From positions 3,692,606 to 3,756,605 of the forward strand of contig NC_018395.1 of NCBI RefSeq assembly GCF_000208865.1: a DNA stretch of 64,000 nt. The letters run 5' to 3'. This document shows, piece after piece, positions 57,001 to 64,000 of this stretch. The notes below the pieces were generated by a model. That model ran no database searches. It saw nothing but the letters and a program-made list of their open reading frames with translations, and was not told the origin of the DNA. Source of the DNA: Neospora caninum Liverpool. Lineage: Eukaryota; Apicomplexa; Conoidasida; Eucoccidiorida; Sarcocystidae. The number at the start of each line of letters is the position of its first letter. Positions within the stretch are counted from its first letter, which is position 1. Both the position numbers and the translations under genes were made by a program.

Positions 57001-57739
57001 CTCTTAGTGGGTGATTCTGGTCACAAGAAACCGTCGAGGAGACCGTGTTAGAGCATGCCTCGTTGTGACGCATCTGCAGCTCTCTAGGACTTCCCCCATC
57101 GCCTTGGAAACTCTCCAGGGAGAGGCTCTGATTGGTCGCGTCGGGGCGCTCCTGATTTCTACGTCCAGAGCAGCCGTATTTCAACGGTTCAGACCTTTCT
57201 AGTGGGGTACTGCACTTTTTCGCGGATCCTTCGCCCGCTGTCCGAATCCCGCGTACTTCCAGTGAGCGTCTGAAACCCGTCTTCTTTTCTGTTTTGTGTT
57301 CTGGACACGTGGGCACAAGCGCCTTATGCAGCAATCCTCCTCCCAGCCGCCCACTGACTTTCTTGCAGAACAGCTTCAGCTGCTGCGGGAAAGACACCGA
57401 CTGCGATTCGGCAGTGTGAGCAGACTGTCTGTTTCCCCTGGTTTCGGCACTTGACGTCACACCGGGAGCACGAACATCAAGACACGATCCATGGGTACAT
57501 AGTTGTGGATTGTTGCGCATTTGGCCTTCGTTCGAAATATTCGCGTGCTTCTCCGAAGACACCAGTACTGGGCAATCGTTGATGCCGGCGACCTGCTTCC
57601 CCTTTGGTGTTCCGAGCTGCACAGGACGACAGCAGGGGTGCGAGGAATTTTGTCGCCAGGAAGGCCTCGCCGGCCGCAAAAGAGAGGTGCGTTTGCAAGC
57701 GCCACTCTCTGACAACGAACCCTCTAAAACAGGCATCAT
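46356..57739 (-). CDS. giant AGC-family protein kinase with an activation-segment insertion
   Basis: Exons on minus, phase-checked: 57739-55363, 55099-54703, 53698-53592, 52927-52871, 52319-48404, 47792-47696, 47104-46876, and a tentative last exon 46507-46356. About 2,400 residues. Residues 1-790 are a Ser-rich extension. The kinase motifs follow in order: Gly loop GTGTLGRV (about 794), a roughly 90-residue insert, ALKVMKK (catalytic Lys), AERRIL (alpha-C Glu), [38 protein letters not shown] (985-996), DFGFAR (1005-1010). About 1,230 low-complexity residues come next, then [12 protein letters not shown] (about 2248-2259), [31 protein letters not shown] and KRPSMKD. A PKA-like C-tail contains PPFVPPVRS and FDEYPE. 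All catalytic residues are present, with APE reading PPE. The exon 7 acceptor uses the second AG of CAGAG. The start Met and terminal exon are the least certain parts. I cannot assign an orthologue. Confidence 0.82.
47840..48030. repeat. (TA)n microsatellites in the kinase intron 5
   Basis: Two long TA runs (about 47847-47876 and 47988-48024) lie between kinase exons 5 and 6, separated by ATGCAT/ATATAG-rich sequence. Confidence 0.85.
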
Positions 57740-59976
57740 ACCGCGACACTCCGTTGTATCGAATCGGCCGGAGCGAAACCGTGTCCCGAGGTGCTGTTAT
57801 GCAAACAGGGCTGTCTCTTTGTTTGGGAATTGCCAGGCTCAAAGACTCATTGCCTCGGATGATGCGTTGAAGCTTACTCATCCAGGGGATGGATGAAGTC
57901 TCCCCCGAAACCGACAGAGACAAAAGGAACCGTGGAAGTCGACGCACTCCAAGACCGCACTGTGTCGACAGCAGAGAAACGAACGCCTAGACGGAATGGA
58001 GGTCCTCTCGCCTTTGCTCCTCCATGGAAGTTATGCAAGGCGAGTTGCGAATACGTGTTTACCACGGAGACGCCACCGCCCCCTTTCATGTCAAGAACGC
58101 TCTAGCCCCATCCCGGCGATCACCCGTGTAGGGTGTAAAAGCGACGTCATCATCGGAGGATAGCCCTGCTTTCGTACGGTGTTTGCTTGCGGGAGACTAT
58201 CTTGAAATCCGTTTCGGCGCTCCTCCCGTGGAAAGAAATGCCTCCTCAGTGGGGCCGGTTGTTCACTGATCGTAAACGGGCGGAAGAGAGTCAGGAGTTT
58301 ACAGACATTGCTGCGATTTCGGCCAACAGTGATGGTAGTGGTCCGGGACACCGCTGAGGCGCTAGGCTGCAAGCAAACCCTTTTGCTTTTCTCCTGTCGC
58401 TGAGATGGAGCAAAGGAGAGATTCAAATTTTCGAAGATCCGTTTAGTGCACAGGCTACCTGAATGGGCCCGTCGTCTTCTCAAGAAGTGTAACCAGGACG
58501 AAGTGATGCTGACCACACAGATGATGTTGTTTTTCCTCGAAGCAAGCTGGCCTGTCAACATGGACAAAAAACTTCTTCCGTACTTGTGACATGAGCTTCG
58601 TCGCACATTGTTCCAGGTGGGGACTGGAACACGGTTCCTTCGTGAAGAAACGAATCCAGGAATCCAACCTGTCTTGGATTTAACTGGATCTGTGTCCCCC
58701 TGCTGATGCGAGTTAATGATTCAGAAAGAGTCCCTTCCCTTATCTTCCACAGCCCGTATCTCACTCACAGGGACGAGGCAGCATGTCCCCAGAGGGGCTG
58801 CGGACAGGAATTCCCTTCGACTGAAAAGTGGTAGAGACCAGAGACAAAGACGGAAATTGCTTGTGCATGAAAGGACTGGGATGACGTTTGTAGCACCATC
58901 CACCTTCGTCACACCTGCGTCTATGGAGAAACTACCACAGAGCGGAGTTCCCCTCCTCCGTTAGATCAGCTACAAAACAGCGAGAGCTATTTCCCTGTGA
59001 GCGAAGACAAATGTATACCTTCAAACAAGCGGTCGCACAGCAGATCCGTACTTCGTGGCATTAAATTGTTTGCCAGGCTTGTACCGTAGGATTGTCAGAA
59101 AATACCCCCGTTAACTGGCTTTGCTGTTTTGAATCCCAGTTCACACGATTGCAAGGAGATCTGCTCAGAGGCTGCCGGCAGCATTCTGCTAGGTCGCAAA
59201 CAGCGCAATTCATATAAACCAGTGTTCTCCTTGCATCTGTTTCTTGACATGCTGCATGCTCACGGAAACAAATGTCAAACGGTACGTCCAAATGCATGCA
59301 ACAGTCAATCACAGATAACCTTAAGACATGTATTGCTGTTGGACCTCGCCTTCTCTAGCCTACAGTTAAATATGTGCAACGGGTTGTACACCTCGATATC
59401 GTTCCTTTCAGGAGCCAGCATCCGGAACCGACGGTGACCCATGAGATTTATGACGGATGGCTTTTTCTTATTGGAAAGCTGGCTGACAAAACGAATGAGC
59501 CAAGTAGATTTCTGTGGCTTGGTTTTTCTCCTTCGTATATCGTCCCAGCATGCTTCGGCAGAAACCATTCTTTCTTTGATCACCCGAGACCAGCGGGTTG
59601 TTGGATACGGCAGCGCCGAAAGTCGTCTCGCTGAACGTTCGTTTTGTGGGGCAAATGGGGAACAAAACACGACGCGAAGAGAAGGAAAACACCGCACACG
59701 ATCAAAGAGTTATTCGGAGTCTTTTTATAGTGTAAGAGGCGGATCTTAAAACCTGGCAGAAGCCATAAATTTAGAGCTTTTCTGAGTTAGCACATATCAT
59801 TTTCTTCCCGTCTTTGAATTGGGTGCCGCGCCTCACTGAAAACTTAATGTGGCAAAACAACACATTCGCCCTTCCGTCGAATGCGCCGTAAGTGAAACAT
59901 CCGCAACCAGTTTCACACAGTCCGTTGTTGTCGGAAGCACACACGGACGGTCCACACTTTACACTTTACGATCTTT
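57740..59976. other. upstream flank of the kinase gene
   Basis: This probably contains the kinase promoter and 5' UTR, and perhaps a 5' exon. The frames here (for example 58091-58606 and 59305-59697 on minus) show no recognisable features. Confidence 0.4.
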
Positions 59977-60552
59977 TTAAACACGAACAGGCGGACGCAA
60001 ACGTGCTTCCGCTTCCAACTCGCTGGGCTCGAGTTTCGATTCAGGCGCAGCTAGAGTGTTGTATACCTCAGAAGTTTTAGACGGAAACGAAGTTAACAGT
60101 ATAGTGCAAGCAAGTATAACCAAACACACGACCGTCTCGATGCGGCCAAAAAAAGCTCTTTTTTGGATGACCAGAGTCGGCGTACGTAAAAGATGAGCCC
60201 GGCTCACTGAACCGATCCGACTAATAACTTTTGCCACCTTCTTTGAGGTAAAAAAACCAACCTGCCGCAAAACTGAGTTGTGTTCTTTGCAGAACCCGTA
60301 TTTTGCCTTCACGCCCCAAAGGAATTCGCCAGAACAGGTGATAGGCGATTTAGAGTACGCAGTGCACTCAATGGACGCGCTGTCGCGTGATTGGGGGGGC
60401 AGAAGAAACTGCCCATCAAAGAACTCTTTGCGGCGGCACGATGGAGCAACGCTTGAGCACGTCACTGAGGCACAGCCTGGGAAATTCGATTTGCAGGTTC
60501 TACAGCATTCCTGCTTCCACGGTAGCAGACTTTCAGGACGACAGTTCTCCAA
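59977..60552 (-). CDS. possible small membrane or secreted protein, unrecognised
   Basis: An uninterrupted 191-codon frame runs from an ATG to a stop. The first half has several Cys (CCRTC, ASIEC, SPITC, YGFC). A hydrophobic stretch follows near residue 140 (VVCLVILACTILLTSF), then an acidic end. It could be a type of single-pass membrane protein or one exon of a larger gene. Shorter frames are open on the other strand. There is no domain match I can name, so it may also be chance. Confidence 0.22.
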   Translation of the reverse strand: MENCRPESLLPWKQECCRTCKSNFPGCASVTCSSVAPSCRRKEFFDGQFLLPPQSRDSASIECTAYSKSPITCSGEFLWGVKAKYGFCKEHNSVLRQVGFFTSKKVAKVISRIGSVSRAHLLRTPTLVIQKRAFFGRIETVVCLVILACTILLTSFPSKTSEVYNTLAAPESKLEPSELEAEARLRPPVRV

Positions 60553-62147
60553 TAGGCATGCGATCCAAAGTGGTCCACGCGAAAACTAGTTGTTGCAGCA
60601 TGGACAGCATGTGGCCTGCGAGTCATGTACGTTTTAGGTCCGCTGACCTGCTACTCGCTGTGAGTTTCCATTTCACCGTTCGGCAGGTGAAGCGCTTCAA
60701 GAGAGCCGAAATGATAGATTCCCCTTTACAGAAGGCTGGAGGTCCTGGTGGGGGCTAACCAAAACCTAGCACCTACCTGTATAGCTGGGACGGGCAGTCG
60801 GCCGTGTGCTCTCTTGGGAATCGCCGTGAACTCGATGTTTCAGCCCTGAAACCATCATGATCTTGCGATAGAATCGCCAGGAGGACGGTTGTAAGGAGGG
60901 CGACTCACGGTTACGCAGAGACGCTCACTGCATGATGATATTGGCATGCTGCCAGGAATCTTCCAAACGGACGGCCAATTCAGCCTTTGATGTATTGTGC
61001 AGTTTACCGCGAGCGCACAGGAGTCGCGTTGGTTAAAAAGGAAGCAAATCCCACGCCACTACGTGCAGAAGATCAGTTGTGGAACGTATTTTGTGTCATA
61101 GCGGCCGGTAGAGCAGCGGTCAATTTTTCAGGACAGCGCGGCGACACGAGAGATCTTTAAAGGACGTGAGGGGTATATCTAAGGATTGCAGGTGCAGTCG
61201 AGGTAAGGTCTAGGGGGAGTGAAAACGCCGCTTGTTTGCGAGTAAGGGTAAGACCACTATACGGGGCAAGGTGGGAAGCGATGCTGAGCGTTCGCCGACA
61301 GTGTCTACAGCCCCGTCCTCTCCTCGGCTTCTCTGTAGTAACGATTAACGTTCATAATGCCTGCTGCTGGCAGTCCCGACAATTAGCCCGCGACAAGCGA
61401 AACGAGCGCCGACGCATCCATTTATGCTCAAAGCGTGACCGATGGTCTTTGGCAACTTATTTTCCATGACTTCGTAGCTGTCTAGCACGCCAGCTGTGAT
61501 AAGAGGCGCGCTCTGAAACCAGCTGATCTGGATGTTGTGGGATCTGCTGAAACGATGCTGAGGAAGACGATGCAGCACTGGAAAAGGATGCGGCACAAAA
61601 CGAAATCGGGCAAATATGGCTACGAAGAAGCCCATGCCAGGAAAGGTCATGGTTCCGCTGTATCAGATTACATGTCTGCGTAGATAGCGTGTATTACGTG
61701 TGCGACAACTCTAGACGGCGCCAGATGCAACCACACAAACGTTCTCCTGGCATACACATTGGCTGAAGCCTAGAATTGCACGCATCAACACATATACGGA
61801 TGCGCACATACCAGATATGCATGTGCGCATTCCGAGATAGGTGTCAACAGTACTATTTTTTGAGACGACTGTCTGCCAGTACGCGGACTAAAGGTGCTAC
61901 CATAAATCACCTTTTTTATGGGAAAACCTGTGAATTAGTTCTGCTTGGGGCTGTTCCGCGGAACTCTTCCCACCATGAGCCCTGGAAAAGAAAGCTGTAC
62001 CCCTCACGCTCACAAACCCCGTATGGGACGAGGTCCGTCAGAAGCAGCTTCACCCATGTTCTTTTTCCCTTCGTTCCCGTTCCTCTGACTCTCTCTCTCC
62101 CGCTGCGCCCGCATCTGTTGAATGAGCCGCAACAGATGTCGGAAACA
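60553..62147. other. non-coding stretch, nothing recognised
   Basis: I see no domain-bearing frame, RNA gene or repeat here. It probably includes the 3' flank of the SNase-like gene. Confidence 0.35.
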
Positions 62148-63981
62148 CTATTGGTTTGCCACCAGCCATCGCATGACACCCCGCGAAAACGAACATGCGC
62201 CCGCCAACCTGCGTGAAATTCCGTTCCTTCCCAAGGCCCCCCTGGATGTCTCAAAAGACAGTAAGGTGGAGACCACGCCACGCTGGAGGAAAGAAGACGG
62301 CCGAAACGAAGAAGGCCACAGCAATGAGCGTGACGAACGGGACGGCGAGCGCAGGTCGCAAGGCGGTACAGAAGTAGAATAGAATCGAAGGGAAGAGTGT
62401 AAACTCGGTTGTACAAGTGCCGCGTCAGGACGTGGTACATGCAGAGGGTTCTGGGCGTCAGAGGGTGCGGCGCGAAGCCGGCAATTTGTGGTCGAGAGTA
62501 AACTGGTTTTATGGAAAAGGCGAGACCGCCTCCTAGCTGCTGGAGCGTCTCGCAAACGTAGAGGATGCGGCACATCGTCTGAAACATAACAAGGAGATGA
62601 AGATGAAGGAAGCGAAAAATACCGGAGAGGAGCCCGAGCGCCCGGAGACGCAGAGGGATCGGGGGAGGAAGAGCAAAACGAGCGACGCATAGAGTTGAAG
62701 AAAAACGAGGACGCCGGAACGAGGTTACGCGTCTTGCGGGATCTACTTCTCCCCTGAACGAGAGAGGATGCCGGCACGGAAGCGCAGTTCGCAGGTGAAT
62801 TGGTTGTTTGATCATGGGCGTCTTCTTGAGATCCGGTAGCCCATATGCCTCTCCCGAGTTCTCTCGCCCTCGCCTCGAGAGCCTCAAGCTGGAAGCAACC
62901 CACAGAACAAAAACACCGTGAGGGATTTGCACTGGACCGGCACGAATCCCCAGAAGGAAATGCAGTAACTGAACAACGCACAAGCGGAACCTGACAGGCA
63001 GGGACAAATATTATGTTCATATTCAGGGTATGTATACATACCGTAGATTCAGCCACAGCGTGTGTGCAATGTGTGTATAGTTCCGTGCGGGACTGTTCTT
63101 CATCGGCTTCGTGGGCATCCCCTGTGATGTTTTGATTCGTTAGCGTAGTCACCGCTCTGAGGCGAAGACCGACGCAACACAGCAAGGACCCGAAGAAAGC
63201 GATAGAGAAAACAAACGTTAGACAAACACGGACGCTTTCCCCGTTCCTTCATCCGCTGTGTCTGCCTTGTACCTTTCTAATTCGCTGCTTTGCGCGCCAG
63301 CGTCTGAAGGGTAACAACGACGAGAAGCCGCGCTGGGCCGTCATGTTCTGTTGTTCTTCCTCTCTAAGCCTCTCGTGAGCAACGACCGCAAACCCCTGGC
63401 GCAGCAGCTCTTCCTCGAGGTCATAGCGGCGAATATCAAAGATATTTTTCTTCGCAAATTGCAGTCGGACGCGAAGAGGAGACGACGGAAACAAATTGTC
63501 AAAGTGATGACGTCTAACACAGAAGCGCAGAGAGTTAAACCATGGCGCATTCTTCGCAACCTTGCCTGTCTCTGGTCCTTCCATTTCGTCCTTGTGCATC
63601 GGCTGGTTGCCTCCTGAGCTTCCTAACTTGCCGCCCCTCTGCTCCGGGTCCGTCGGTTCCCTTCCCCTGCGTCCACCTTCCCTTTCATGCTCTTGTTCAC
63701 TGGAGTTCACTTCTCGCCGTTTCACGTCTCTGTCGATAAGGGTGACAGAGACAGGCTGTTGGAGGATTTCCTCGTCTAGGAACGTTTTCAGCGCATGCAT
63801 GGTATCAACGGCATTCCTCCGGTCGCCTGGCTCTCTCCTGGCGACAGCACATCCTCCCCTCTCTCCGCCTCGGTCTCCCTCGTGGTACGAAGAGAAAGCG
63901 TCTTGTGTCCCTCTGTGTCCTCGTGCGATACTCTGTTCTGAAGCTGACCCGCGGTCTTTCCGTAGAGGAACAACATCAACA
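62148..63981 (-). CDS. staphylococcal-nuclease-like (SNase/TNase-fold) protein, 5' end outside the window
   Basis: The frame is open from an acceptor (tctgtctccacag before 63981) to 63273, where a GTAC donor follows. The next exon starts at 62888 after gttgcttccag, and the join keeps phase 0. The protein shows the SNase order. Residues resembling the barrel come first (EPGDRRNAVDTMHAL, PVSVTLIDRD). A charged linker follows, then the late strand and helix (LEEELLRQGFAVVAHE), and across the splice the typical C-terminal helix EALEARARELGRGIW. This arrangement is seen in SNase-like eukaryotic proteins such as the C3orf33 group. The acidic/Arg active-site residues cannot be placed confidently, so nuclease activity is not claimed. 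The Ser/Arg-rich tail to the stop at 62148 may be shortened by a further intron. Confidence 0.6.
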
Positions 63982-64000
63982 CTGTGGAGACAGAGAGGCA

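Noticed and set aside
61916..63007. 363-codon minus-strand frame with hydrophobic stretches
   Set aside because: It overlaps the SNase-like exon starting at 62888 in another frame, and that exon has splice and family support. The hydrophobic character follows from the shifted frame, though part of it could be a later exon.

Overview
The window is nuclear DNA from a tissue-cyst-forming coccidian parasite: Toxoplasma gondii or a close relative such as Hammondia or Neospora. I infer this from a tandem array of SRS (SAG1-related) surface-antigen genes with GPI-anchor tails, intron-rich genes with short GT-AG introns full of TA and CTAT microsatellites, very large low-complexity insertions in conserved proteins, and a DusA-type enzyme with what looks like an apicoplast leader. 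No species can be fixed by reading alone.

Layout. Positions 1-1467 hold the 3' end of an unrecognised multi-exon gene (+). A tRNA-Asp(GUC) gene lies at 2118-2189 (-). Positions 4435-7110 encode a DusA-family tRNA-dihydrouridine synthase (+). From the middle of that gene to about 24.9 kb lies a tandem array of five monomers. Each monomer consists of a 3' piece of dus, a spacer and one SRS gene. The monomers alternate between two types, A (about 4.0 kb) and B (about 3.65 kb), which gives a higher-order unit of about 7.6 kb. The SRS genes are A1 8674-9786, B1 12331-13446, A2 16314-17029 (cut by a 100-N gap), B2 19559-20671 and A3 23552-24664, all on +. Only the first monomer keeps a whole dus gene. 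The four later dus pieces are pseudogenes.

After about 3.5 kb of non-coding DNA with a 68-bp tandem repeat, positions 28487-43571 (+) encode protein phosphatase 4 regulatory subunit 3 (PP4R3/SMEK/Psy2). I could resolve 18 exons whose splice phases all agree, giving 1818 residues. Its eighth intron carries, on the opposite strand, a lone exon-like fragment of a Rad16-type SNF2 helicase, and also a second 100-N gap. Convergent to PP4R3, positions 57739 to about 46356 (-) encode a giant AGC-family protein kinase of about 2,400 residues. It has a roughly 790-residue N-terminal extension and about 1,230 residues inserted between DFG and the CGTPE motif, that is inside the activation segment. The right edge (63981 to about 62148, -) carries the 3' part of a gene encoding a staphylococcal-nuclease-like (SNase) domain protein.

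Functionally, the SRS proteins are predicted parasite surface adhesins/antigens. DusA modifies tRNA, probably in the apicoplast. PP4R3 targets PP4 phosphatase. The kinase is an active-looking AGC enzyme with a PKA-like C-tail. The most notable features are the array architecture (microhomology at the founding breakpoint, gene-conversion tracts), the activation-loop insertion, and the antisense Rad16 exon.
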